Assembly (NCBI GenBank): GCA_028551475.1 | Contig: CM052354.1 | Span: 29,597,258 to 29,661,257, forward strand | Reading direction: 5' to 3' | DNA: 64,000 bases | Source: Casuarina equisetifolia | Lineage: Eukaryota > Streptophyta > Magnoliopsida > Fagales > Casuarinaceae | Shown: in pieces, positions 23,335 through 34,712 of the stretch | Numbering within the stretch: the first letter of the stretch is position 1 | Layout of the letters: every line of letters starts with the position of its first letter | Position numbers and translations under genes: made by a program | The notes under the pieces: model-generated | Databases searched by the model: none | Told to the model about the DNA's origin: nothing | The model's input: only the letters and a program-made list of their open reading frames with translations

Positions 23335-24958
23335 CCCATTGTTCGGTGAAATTCTACATGCAAGTGTACATGTCGAATAAGTAATATAATGATAAGTATG
23401 AGTATCGTCCCACGAAGACTAGTGTTTACTAAACTAATTAATTACTAATGGTGAATAGACTCTAAAGTTTATCTAGCCAACTAAAATTGTAAAACATTGA
23501 TTAAATAACTAAATTTAATTTAAACTTAATAAACGAAATGTGCTAGAGCTTTTGATTTCACCTAATTACTCAGTACAAATGTTTATTATCCATGCTAGCA
23601 AGATTAATTCTACTTATGTGATGGCGGAATTTCCTAACTTATTCACTACCCTATGTCTAGGTGTAGCGAACCTACTTAGCTCATTAATCCACTGTGAGTC
23701 TGCATATGAATTAAATGAACTAAGCGCATTAAAATATGTGAATATTCCAGTTTGCACCTAAAGCCACACAAATCATATGGTATATTTTTATCCATATTAA
23801 TCTATGGTTGCATATTACATGAAGCAACTGCATATCGTCGTCGTTCGAACTCAAATATGCAAATCAGATCATCTAAGTGGTAGCTAATCACTTAAATGCA
23901 TTAAGATCAGTAACATGCAACTTCACATTCATAAAATATCTCACAAAGCACAAACAATCATAACATTCATACGTTATAATTAAGTTCCATCATAGCTCTA
24001 ACACAATAAATTAAAATAACATATTTACATAACAGAAATCAGTGCAAGAAATTAAACAACACATTCTGTAAATTAAAAACATTAAGCTGTCACCAAAAAT
24101 GTCTTCAAATCACAAAAAGGCTGCATAAATCTGCACATCAGGGGGAGAGAATGAAGCTGTCTAAAAAAGGGGACGAAAAGGGGCTGAAACGCGCTTTCAC
24201 GCGCCGCCGCCACGCGCCGGTCAGTCGCCGGTCACGCGCCGCCGTGAGCTGCCACGCGCCGCCGCCATTCTTCACGAAAATTGCCGGAAAATGTAGATCG
24301 AGGTCCTTGGAGTGCCGATCTGCAAAGAATTTGCGCTGAATCACCACCGAACGGCGTAGATCTGACGGAAAAGGCTTGAAAGGCGTTCGCCGTTCTTTAC
24401 CAGAAAACCGCCGAAAATCGCCTGCAGCTGCCGCAGAATGACCGGAAAACACACCAGGGTTGCAGATCCACTCTTTCCTTGCTAGAAAACACTAGAAAAC
24501 TGTCGGAAACACAAGTGGGTTGGGTCTCTGCCGGAAAAGAACTCAACGGCCTGCTGTCGCACGACCGTCGGACGTTCTCCACGACCCGTGCTGTCGCGCG
24601 CGGTCAAGTTTCCAGCAGAGACCCGACTGGTTCCCTCTTTTCTTCTCTCCTCTTTCGGGTTTCTTCTCTCCGGTCTCCCTCGTCTCTGCGATAATGTTCT
24701 CTCCTTCTCTCCGTCTTCCTTCTCTCCTTCCTCACATGGCTTCCACGTGCTTACCCTTGTTTTCTTTGTTTTCTTTTCTATTCCTTTTTCATGGTTTTCT
24801 ACTTCTTTTTCTTCTTTTTCTTCAATTTTGAGTTTGCTGCATAAAATAACAAAATATACATAATTATCATTAAATACAAATATAATTTAATAAAAACTAT
24901 ATTAAATATTACCTAAAATACTATTAATAACTCTATAAAATATAGAGTTATCACCCAT
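23335..24958. mobile_element. Solo LTR (1,614 bp) with 5-bp target duplication, inside exon 1 of GULLO copy 2
   Basis: The element runs 23,340-24,953, begins TGTTCGG and ends GTTATCA, the TG...CA ends of an LTR. The 5-bp direct repeat CCCAT flanks it at 23,335-23,339 and 24,954-24,958. The uninterrupted target is visible in GULLO copy 1 near 13,545. No internal region, primer-binding site or coding domain is present, so one LTR remains after recombination between two. The part at 24,140-24,720 is strikingly GC-rich and pyrimidine-rich towards its end. The superfamily cannot be told from an LTR alone. The perfect target duplication suggests a fairly young insertion, certainly later than the GULLO duplication. 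A fossil with no coding capacity. Confidence 0.9.
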
Positions 24959-25867
24959 CTTCACGTCCTTCTAGACTGACTATTTGAAGTTCCATGACAT
25001 AGTCATGGACCGAGCTTCCCTTGCCCCACAATGTGCTACCATGCGCACCCATGCCCAAGATACCCCTAATTGTCACGCCCCACCAATATGGTGCATAAGG
25101 CAAGGCTAGCTCGGCCTTGGCCACTCATTGATTAGTTGCCTCAAAGTCACACCAATCTCCACAGTTATCGTCTTAACTTCCACATCAATCTTCAAGACAT
25201 GGTTGAGATACTTGGTGCTTATCAACAGCCCATTTTGACCATCTGAACAAACAAGCGTAGGAATGATGTGTGAAAAATGTGTTACTACTTTCATTTTCTT
25301 TCCGAGCCTAGTTGTTGTTGCAACTGCTGAAATGAGTTCTTCCTCCATAGATGGGTATGCAACCTTAGTTGCTTCACAAATGCTCCAATTAGGGAAGATG
25401 CCATATGAGTTTGTAATCGTGCAATTTGTATCCTTTGAGAAACATTTGATGTGGTCCTCTGAGGGGACTACAACTCACTACAAGGATTAACAAGAGGAGA
25501 TAGCTAGATTGGAGAACTAGCTAGAACATCACTTTTTTTAGCTTAAAATGGCCATAGATAAGATTTCTTTTGGTGCTTTTCACGATAATTTTAACATGCA
25601 GTCTAGGGCATTGAGATTGTTGTAGAACATACAAATAGATGCTATGGCTACCGAGGTAAATTATCGGTTATGCCTTGACCCAATTTTAAGATTTGTTTAA
25701 ATTAAGATTTTTGCTGGCTTATTCAACTAGTCCTTTCTTGGTCAAAAACCTTAGACTCAGACCTATTTTGAGTGCGCTCAATGCGATGAGCCAGTGGATT
25801 GGTTAAAATAACATATAATGCTTTTTGAGGTTGTATGTGGTCCAAAAGAGTTTAGTAGATTATTTTT

Positions 25868-27090
25868 TATTTTTTAGGTGAAAGGTTAAGAATTATACAT
25901 CACCATAAAAATTACAAGATTGTTCAATTACAACATCATCATTTAGGCTTAAATGCTACATTTGGCAAATTCCAAAGCTCTTGTAAGAATTCATTACAAT
26001 TTGTAGGCTTTACTCCTTTGGTAAATGAAATCTTCCCTCTCACGTCATTCTTGATTTTAGCAATAATGGTAGAACTATTTAGACTTTTATAACTGAATCT
26101 TTTCTATTTCTTTATCTTTAAATGTGATACAATACAACTTTGAAAGATATACTAAGCAAGGTTGCTGTAAAACTCTTACTCTTGACAACCTGGATCATCC
26201 AACATATTTCAACACTCTAGTATTCAATTCTTCTAATTAATCTATTCATACCTAATAGAGTCTTCCATATGTAATTTGTGAACCTGTATTTAAAAAATAA
26301 ATGTTCTTGTGATTCTTCTCCTTATTGGCAAAGGTTGCATTGTTGTCCACTAAGCTATTCCAAATAGCCACATAATCTGTTGTAGATAGTTTGTCTTTCA
26401 AAATGATCAAGTAGATAAAATTATGCTTTGGTATTCTTTCTTTCCATACAAGTCTTGTCCATTCAGTATCTTTTCTATTCTCTCTTAATTTTACATAACT
26501 TTTGACAATAGTGCATTATGAGTCCTTCATTAGTTGTGTGATTTCACTTCTTACTCGTAAAATATTTCTAAAACTCTAAGTTAGAGATCCTTTCATCTAA
26601 ACTTTTAATACATTTCTTCACTTCAAAATTTTCTATTATCATCCATTTAATCCTTAAAGAATTTGAGTTATTATGCATAAGAGATTGTAAGAGTTTTCTA
26701 ATTGCTGCCTTATTCCATATATAAATGTTTATCAAACTTAATTCTCCATAAATTTTAGGCCAACTAACTTCTTTCCATGCCAATTTTGTTACATAACATC
26801 CATTAGATTTACCTGCCCAAAGGAATATTCTAATCCTTTTTTCAATTTCACAAAGCATTTATTTTGGTAATAGAAAAATTTGCATATAATATATTTGCAA
26901 AGATAATAGAATACCTTTTGCTAACTGGAATCTCTATCTATAACTAATATGCTTAGACTCTTAACCTTCAATTCTCCTCAATATCTTTTCTGTTAGGATT
27001 ATACAATCTATATTAGAGTCTTTTGGTAATCAATGGAACTCCTAAATATTTTATAGAAAGTTGGCTTTCTTGGATAGGAATATGATCAAG
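25868..27090 (-). mobile_element. Decayed L1 LINE fragment in the upstream region of GULLO copy 2
   Basis: On the minus strand the piece at 26,858-26,568 reads CEIEKRIRIFLWAG with IWNKA further on, the end of a plant L1 reverse-transcriptase ORF (compare YEIEKKIRKFLWAG in the 29.8-kb element). Flanking parts match the zf-RVT region and the 3' UTR. The insertion interrupts sequence that is continuous in copy 1 at about 14,460-14,490. Many stops; older than the plus-strand LINE at 29.8 kb. No clean target duplication remains. Confidence 0.75.
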
Positions 27091-27169
27091 TATTGTTTGA
27101 GTAACTTTTATGAGTGCAAGTTTATTTTCATTTGCAGTTTGCATGTGTTATATACTGGCTTCATTTGTT

Positions 27170-27900
27170 TAGTTAACTTTGCCCCTAGGATTAGAGTGGA
27201 AAGGTCATTTTGTGGATAAAATATGAGCGCGTTGACTTTTTGTGAGTTTAGTTTATAATTCACAGTTCTTTGTTTCAAATTTGGTGCAACGCGGTGATTG
27301 GGGTTTTTATATTTTTAATTCCGTATGCGACTTTTTATATTTTTATAATGTTTGAGATGGAAGAGATTCGTTGACCGACTGCTGAATTAGACCAATTTCG
27401 TCCGCCGTATAGTGTGGGATAATCCAGCTAATGTCATAGAAGGTAGGCTCCTGAATTCCTTCATTTAAGGATAAACTATGACTTAAGAGAGAAAACTACG
27501 GTTCAATCTCATGTTCACTTGTACATTTTTTAACTCCTGGATTTATGTTTCTCTATCTGAGTACGATTACTTGTATCCCTAGGCAACTTAGGACGGAGCA
27601 GTTAAAACAATACAAGAAACCCCAGATGATCGTCAATGGGGATCGTAATTTCGCAAGTGTCAGTAACTAGAAAGCTATTGTTCAAAAGACCGTTTCCACT
27701 CATCTCTAACAATTCAATGACAGCTGGTAATGGAATTCAAATTGGGCGGTTCTTTAGTTCGTATGCTCTTATCCAACCAATGACTTCTAGTCATAACAAA
27801 CCTATTTTCTTCAGCTTGGACAAGATAAGGAAAAAGAAGGAGATCGAAAAATCCAAAATAACAGTCCAAAAGCTCCCTCTGACAGCATAAAACCAATGAC
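27170..27900 (-). promoter_or_regulatory. Upstream module of GULLO copy 2
   Basis: It is homologous to 14,540-15,120 and 2,443-3,060, so it is the duplicated 5' flank of the gene. Its outer end (about 27,780-27,895) is the reverse complement of blocks at 15,770-15,865 and 17,870-17,980, so a rearrangement has inverted part of the flank. No gene is called here. Confidence 0.55.
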
Positions 27901-28429
27901 TTCTAAAATATTACTGTTGTTAGGATTTGGTAAAGGAGAAATTGAGTTACAAGTAATTTAAAAATTTCTAATATTATGCAAGAATAACTTATTTGTTATA
28001 TTTGATAGATTTTTCTGAGTGATTAAAAGCTGAGTATCTTTCATTTAGCTTCGATCAATCGCACATAATCTTGTTTTTCTTATATGATAGTTAAGAGCTA
28101 ATTAATTTTGATAGTGTTAGGTCCAAGGAGAGGCTCAATAAGGGACTTACACTCATTTAAATTAGTTACGTTATTAACTTAGTTTATTAAGCTTGTTTTG
28201 ATTTTAAATAAAGGGGTACATAGTGTTGGGAGAATTCTCAAAATCTAGTTGTTTTAAAAGTTTAAAACTAAATTATATTGAGAATTCAAAATCCAGTCAT
28301 TTTAGCAGTATAAAACTAAGTCATTTTAGAAGTCTAAAACCCAATCGTGTTAGACTTGGGGTTAGAGGCATATAATAAATAACAGAAAGTTTTGAGTTGT
28401 TAATCTTGTAACTTTGGCTGTGACAGTTG
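27901..28429. other. No recognisable feature; short imperfect repeats
   Basis: About 28,230-28,360 holds several imperfect copies of 'aaaactaaat..gagaattcaaaatcca'. Similar words recur near 48,170-48,250. Nothing coding is visible. Confidence 0.4.
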
Positions 28430-28690
28430 TCTTCTTGTTCTACTGTCCATGGAATGGGTTACCATGTTAATGGCAACCACGAAGGAGAATTCTGGGGATA
28501 ATATTCTGGGCTGACATTATGGCTCAGGCGTCCTGTAATGTATCCTACTGCAATACTTCACGAAATCGTATTCCACTTTTACCAGCATTTTTACTGTCAA
28601 AAACAATGAAAACCGAGTCAAATGAAACGGAAAGGCACACTAAACGTAATGAAATTTTGCATAACAGGTAAAAGTCTAAAAGATATGCAA
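28430..28690. repeat. Inverted copy of the outer GULLO upstream module
   Basis: This stretch is the reverse complement of about 3,290-3,460 and 15,360-15,540: 'cctactgcaatacttcacgaaat' here against 'gtattgcagtagg' there. It lies about 500 bp beyond the direct-orientation part of the module of copy 2. Confidence 0.75.
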
Positions 28691-29647
28691 GTTAAGCCTA
28701 GCTGCTGCTTAGTGAAAAATTCTAAGCTACCAAAAGTTAGCTGTAGAAAAGGTCTACGGTAGGCCTAATGCCTGAAAAGAATTTTGTTTTAATATATAGA
28801 TAGAAAGAGTTAGGGGATCTGAAATTTTCTTTTCTTTTCCTAGAGGACCGGTCATTACAGCATCTCCTCTACTTCTTAAGTTAGTTTTTGAGTGAAGTCT
28901 TTAATCATCTAATAATTCAACATATAGTCTTAAGTGTATATATGCTAACCTAACATAGATTTTACACAAATAAACCTTTTAACATGATAATTCAAATTAC
29001 AAATAAGATATAATTTCGCAAGTGCATAAAGTCATTGTAAATAACATTTTCTGACGTTTAGAGTAAGTGGCATATCAAAATATAAAGGATTCCAAAGCAA
29101 GCCAGTGAACGTGCCAGAAAAGAAAAGATTTTCAAAGTCCTTTTTTGTTTATTTGTGTAGCTCAAGCTTGCATTTACCTTTCAGTTTCTCATTGGTAATA
29201 AGACCTTACCTATTGTTTTCCAATTCATTCGTGCAGGTTGTGAAACAATCAACCTATTGATATTGGAAGACCTAAAAGATTATTCCAATGTATCATTTTT
29301 GGATCCAATGAAATTCATAGGTATAGGAAGAAGTCCTATCAAATAAAAAAAATTCTTTCAAGCATCTTTCGATTGTTAATATGATATATAAGGGCTACTA
29401 CTATAAATAATATTACACCCTTGATCTAGAAACAAAATACCCACAAACTGGTAAAGTTCATAAATATATTAAAAAATAATCATGGAAAAAGGCTGATCAT
29501 ACTAGCCATGGTCTCTTCAACATCTTAACTAATTGTTAGTATCAAGAACAAGCAAAAACTAACCTAACAAAAAAAGGGTAAAAAGCATCAAACATATTTC
29601 AAGTGACCAATAAAAGCAAATGGGCTGATTTTAGAAAATGGGTTTAT

Positions 29648-32600
29648 TCATTCCAAACAAAAGGCTTTGAGTAGCAGTAGGTCTCCTCTAAGAAATAAAA
29701 CAATTTGCATAGTTTCGAAGCCATATAACAAGTTAGGAGCTTTCTCTTTCATGATTAAGACCATCATACTCTTCAAGGAACATATGGTTAAAAGAAGGGG
29801 ATAACAACAGTAAGATTTTCTTTGCATCATTGATGTGGAGGAGAGCTCAAAACAAGATCAATAAACTGGTACTAGAGGATGGCTCTGTTATTACAGACGA
29901 ACAGGAATTGAGATTTGCTATTATTTCCTATTATCAGTCAATTCTTGGCAACTCTAGAAGTATTCCTATCAACTCTGAAAGGTATGCTTCTCTATTCCAG
30001 GAGGACATTAGTGAATTGCTTAATTTGCCAAATTTTAAACATTCTGATGTTATTAAAGCACTTTGGGGCATTCATGATTTTAAAGCTCCTGGGCCTAATG
30101 GTTATAATAGTTTGTTTTATAAGAAAGCATGGCCTATCATTGGAAGGGATGTAGAAGATGCTGTATTAGAGGTCCTCTCTTCTAGGAACTTGTTGAAAGC
30201 TACATATTCAACATTACTCTCTTTAGTCCCTAAAGTTCCCAATCCAAGTTGCACCAAGGATTACCGACCAATAGCATGTTGTAATGTTATATATAAAATC
30301 ATTTCTAAGATGCTTGCTGAAAGGATAAGCCTCATTTTACCTTCAGTGGTTAGTCCTAATCAAACAGCTTTCATTAAAGGACGACAGATTTCAGAGAATA
30401 TTATGCTTTACCAGGAACTTTTGCATAACTATCACAAGGGAGACAAAGGTAAACGTGTGGCCATAAAAATTGATCTTATGAAAGCATATGACATGGTCAA
30501 ATGGGATGCAGTATTGGGAGTTTTGAAAGCCATTAACACCCCCCAATACTTGGTTGATCTTATCAGTGAGTGTATTACTACCACAAGATTTTTAATCAAT
30601 TTCAATGGAGAACATGCAGGATACTTTAAAGGCACTAAGGATTGCGACAAGGTGATCCCTTATCTCCATATTTATTTGTATTGGTTATGGAGATACTCAA
30701 CAGAATCATTATTTCAAAGACCTCTACAGCGGTGTTTAAATTTCATTGGCGTTGCAAATCGAAAAAAATCACTCATTTATGTTTTGCTGATGATTTATTT
30801 CTCTTCTCGCATGGTGATGTGAACTCAGTCCTATGTTTTATAGAAGCTTTGGAGGAATTTGCTGATCTTACAGGCTTAAAGTATAACCCAAGTAAATGTC
30901 AAATTTTCTTTTCTGGGTTATCGGAGCAAGAACAACTTCTTATACTTGATCATACTCCTTTCCCGAAAGGTTCACTCCCTATTAGATATCTTAGAGTTTC
31001 TCTTATCACGAAAAGACTAACTCAAGTTGATTGTAAAGGTCTAACGGATAAAATATTTGGAAGAATAGAAGGTTGGGGAATGAAACATCTAAGCTATGCA
31101 GGGAGATTACAATTGGCGAAATTTGTCCTCATTTCTATTTGCACATTTTGGATGCAAGTCTTCCTATTGCTAAAGCAGACTATTTATGAGATTGAAAAAA
31201 AGATAAGGAAATTCTTATGGGCAGGTAATATAGATATGCATCGTCCTCACAAAGTAGCTTGGCAAACTGTTTGTTCACCGAAGAAGGAAGGGGGATTAGG
31301 TTTACTGAACCTCAAAATTTGGAATAAAGTCCTTTTAGGACGTATGCTTTGGAATCTCATTAATCTCCTAGAAGGCTCATTATGGAGTAAATAAATTCAC
31401 AATACAAAGTGTAAAAGAATCTCAATAATGCAGTTGGACATAAAAGGTACCATGGCTTAGAGTTGGCGGGGTCTCCTCAAGTTAAGGCCACACTTACCTT
31501 TGTTCTCTCAAGTCCTACATATTGTTGCCAAAAGATTTATAATGATCTTCGACAAGTTGGAGAAACGGTGGATTGGTATAATTTAATTTGGACAGGTGGC
31601 ATTAGCAAACATAATTTCATTGGATGGCTTGTTTGTAGGGACAAACTTTCTACAGCAACAGAAATTGTACGATGGCTTCCTTCAGTAAACATATATTGTG
31701 ATTTTTGTCAATCTCATTTAGAAAATAGAAGTCATCTCTTTTTTGAATGTACGTGGACAAGGATGATTTGGAAAAGTATTCTTGCTCAGAATGGAATCCG
31801 ACGTGACATTGGAGGATGGAATGAAGAACTGCAATTGATGATCAAAGCAATAAAAGGAAGGGATTTAGCTACCAAACTTCTCAAAATATTTTTCTTAGCT
31901 TGTATTTATTGTATATGGGCTGAACGAAATAGAAGACGTTTTCAGGGAAAAACAATGGATATCCCTATTCTCTTAGCGAAAATAAAGAAGATAGTACGAG
32001 GGAGGGCTTCTTTGTTTAGACATATAAAATCTTCTCAATGCAATGTTATTTTGAGTGAAATTTAGAGGCTTCCAACTTCCATCTTTTCATAGATATGGTG
32101 ACTTTTGTAATACTGGGGTATGCCCCTGTGCTTTTGTACTTTAATATGTATTAATACAATTTACCTTTTCACAAAAACAAAAAAAAAACTGTGACATTCA
32201 CTTAACTTAACTGATAGACTGTTTGTTAAAGACATGTGTTGTTTTATATTGAAAATAAAAAGATGAACTTTTAATCTTATAAGTGACAAGATTATTTTAT
32301 TTATTATTTAAGATTTTAGAATAAACTCTCACACTTTACATATAAGAACAAGAGAGTTGTTACGGGTTTATGGAGCTCAAGTTGATGATGATATACAAAA
32401 ATAATTGAGTTTATCAAAGTAATAACTTATAGTCTTTTAGTTTAATGATTAGGCTTGTTACAAGAGCTTTTTGCGATATTTCTATTTAGAAGAAGTCTTT
32501 TGTTTTATATCCACTTTGGAAGACGCGAACGCAAGGAAGAGGGAGGTTGGATTTTTTGGGAGATTCACACATCCCTGCAGATACTTGGTTCTCTCGTTCC

Positions 32601-32668
32601 AGTTGACGTAGAGAGGGAAACATAGTAAGAAAATAACCGAGACCGTTGGAACACATATGGGCCAACAC
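29648..32668 (-). pseudogene. Internally deleted receptor-like kinase copy D
   Basis: Minus strand. The first-exon remnant reads MCESPKKSN from 32,570-32,572, with an open frame back to an ATG at 32,668, and aligns with exon 1 of kinase copies A and C. The last-exon remnant is 29,704-29,648 (IVLFLRGDLLLL), aligned with IVIALQGY of copy A. Its acceptor reads AA where A has AG. The kinase exons between them are absent, and the LINE now fills the gap. Unit E has the same deletion without the LINE, so the loss came first. It cannot encode a kinase. Confidence 0.8.
29777..32187 (+). mobile_element. 5'-truncated L1-type LINE with reverse transcriptase and zf-RVT regions
   Basis: About 2.4 kb inserted in unit D; the empty site is intact in unit E near 59,317. 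It starts inside the ORF2 linker after the endonuclease, which is missing. Reverse-transcriptase motifs in order: KAPGPNG, KDYRPIACCNVIYKI, QTAFIKGRQI, AIKIDLMKAYD, then LRQGDPLSPYLF and CFADDLFLF, then the zf-RVT pattern CDFC...HLFFEC. Damage: one G missing near 30,639 just before the RQGDP motif, an in-frame TAA at about 31,392 and TAG near 31,457 where relatives read Trp, and a frame change between the RT and zf-RVT parts. A 3' UTR and A-rich tail end at 32,187. No target duplication is visible; roughly 7-9 bp of target seem lost. Confidence 0.92.
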
Positions 32669-33513
32669 GTCAGCCCGTCACTTCACGGACGCGGTTTCAT
32701 TATTAACGCTGATTTGTTAAGATACTGGAGTAAAAATTAAAAAGGACACGGTCTTCGCTAAAATTATGTAAATTAATTATTACATTTATATTGTAGGTAA
32801 TTGGTTAGTGATTATTATATTTATGTTTGTAGCGGACGCGGTTTTTGATAGCTAACAGGAAAAACACAGCCAATTAAAGCTGATAGCTACCTGTTTTTGT
32901 CTTACACGCGGCCAAGTCAAGTACAAGCCCCCCTCGGGAATGAAATTAAACCCTAAAGTAAAATTATTCAAAGGTTATTCCATGATGACCAGGGCAAATC
33001 GAGTTCTTGCCCTTATTTATAATATGTTATGATAACTCTTTTGAGATAAAATTTCGAATTCTATGAGTGATATTATAAAGAAATACCTCCTTACATATAA
33101 TAATTTTTAATTTTAAATATTTGGACGAAATAGCTAGAGAAAAATATGAAAAATACAACTATTTGTTTCTTTTAAGAAGGTTACAGTTATGGCAAAGAAG
33201 CGAATTACTTGATTCCTTAATAGCTAGCTTTACTGTGACATAGCAACAAAAAATTCACACAAAGGAAGGAGAATAGAGAGACATTGACATTCAAAGCACC
33301 AAAGTTGGTTGCTAATTTCATGGGCGGGACAAATGGTACAAGTTGGATGATTTTCATCAAGTCACATAATAGAAACATGCTTATAGGAGAGGATAATGTT
33401 GGTGAGTATGTCATCTTGATTAGCATAAATTGTTTTTTTTTTTTATATTTATTGTCTCCTAGTTATTTCCATAATAGGAGGAAGATTTTTTTTCACACGA
33501 TGCAATCATTGAT

Positions 33514-33709
33514 TGTTAGAACCAAGTTATTTTGGAAATAAGGTCATTTTATAAATAGGAAGTTATTTCCTTTTTATTTTGTATAATTTTTCTTTTTATT
33601 GTATAAGCCATTATATTATAAATAAGACCTATACATACTAGGTTGTTAAAACAATACCATCTATAAATATAATTTTCTCAACTTCTATTTTTTTATCATT
33701 TTTATTTCA
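33514..33709. mobile_element. LTR-like remnant in the upstream region of RLK copy D
   Basis: A 196-bp stretch starts TGTTAGAA and ends TTATTTCA, with a TATA-like 'ttataaataagac' in between, as in short plant Ty1/copia LTRs. The same piece lies at 60,654-60,849 (unit E), about 57,951-58,165 (upstream of C) and partly at about 47,990-48,070 (upstream of A). It therefore entered before the kinase genes multiplied. No matching target duplication or internal region is seen. Old and broken; family tentative. Confidence 0.35.
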
Positions 33710-34712
33710 TGAGTGATAAAGGTTAAAATACACATCCACTTTGTCTAGCACAATCAATGTGAGTCAATCAATCAATATGATACCCATAACCTCCTATTTT
33801 AGTTAGGAGCTAACATGGTAACCAAATGGCCAAGTCCATGATATTCTCTTACTCATTTTTTCTTCACCTAATTAGATTAAAAGATTAAACAAAAAAATAA
33901 TCAATATTATCTTGAGTATAACTTTGTGTAGAAATAACATGATGGGTGAGATCACAAGAAAAGCCATGCACCTAAATCATGAAACATAACAACATCCTAT
34001 TCATCTTAACCATAAAATTAAAGACCATATTAATAACTCTTTGTTCTTCTTAAAATTTGAAAATTGTATGGTAGACTTAAATCTAGGAATTGGATCTAAA
34101 ATCTATAGGTTTAAAATCAAATTTTAGATTAAAAATACAAATGTTGGATGTATAATAACCCAAAAGATTTAACTTATCCTGTTAACTTAAACATTGATAT
34201 GCATATTTGAATCAAGCCACTAATTTAAAATTGATCAACAAACTTAAATCATATTGTCTATTTGAAAATCATATGGAAGACTTAAATCTAATCATTGGAT
34301 CTACAAGTTGTAAGTATAAAATCCAATTTTAGATTTAAATTCCAACATTTAAATTTAAAAATAAACCAAAAGATTTAAGCAGCTATTAATTTAAAAGTCA
34401 ATATGCATATTCAAATTAGACTAATGATTTAAATCATAAAGTTGATTTAAAAGTCATATGACATATTTAAATCAAGCCATTAGATTTAAAATCTAAAAAT
34501 TTCAAATCATGTTTAAAATTTAAATTCCAACCATCGGATTTAAAAATAAACTAGAAGATTTAAATGGGGTTCTTAATTTAGAAATCAATATGTAAATTAA
34601 AATCAAGTAGTTGATGTAAAATTGATCAGTAAATTTTCCGTTTTCAAATTGTATACAATATTTAAATTCAAATAATTGGATTAAGAAATAAATTGGAAGA
34701 TTTAAATCCTTT

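Larger units (their letters stand above)
18440..25560 (-). pseudogene. L-gulono-1,4-lactone oxidase-like gene, copy 2, frameshifted and split by two insertions
   Basis: The exon order matches copy 1. Exon 1 lies in three pieces (about 25,560-24,954, 23,339-23,249 and 22,634-22,612), exon 2 at about 20,472-20,216, exon 3 at about 20,043-19,940 and exon 4 at 19,154-18,440. A LINE fragment separates the second and third pieces of exon 1; a solo LTR separates the first and second. Other damage includes a decayed leader sequence, a one-base loss near 25,120 (the LRQLINE stretch), a one-base loss in exon 2 near 20,293, a one-base loss in a T run of exon 4 near 19,026, and an exon-3 acceptor reading CG instead of AG. 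It keeps Trp and Arg at the positions where copy 1 has stops. The last exon still reads well, including HWGKNRN. Clearly dead, and older in decay than copy 1. Confidence 0.9.
28918..34057. repeat. Duplicated unit D, partner of unit E at 58,460-61,199
   Basis: Apart from the LINE insertion this unit matches 58,460-61,199 almost base for base, same orientation, with only scattered substitutions and one-base indels (about 98 percent by eye). Edges are sharp: homology starts at 'caacatatagtc' and ends at 'cttcttaaaatt'. The unit holds the last-exon end and the first-exon end of an RLK gene whose middle is missing, plus its upstream region and an LTR-like piece. An 84-bp exon-like stretch on the plus strand (about 29,238-29,321; 58,778-58,861) is bounded by GTGCAG and GTATAG, but I cannot name it. 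Confidence 0.92.

Noticed and set aside
24138-24863. Overlapping open frames on both strands rich in Arg, Pro and Ser
   Set aside because: They lie in the GC-rich part of the solo LTR. Several frames are open at once because stops are rare in such sequence, and no family is recognisable.
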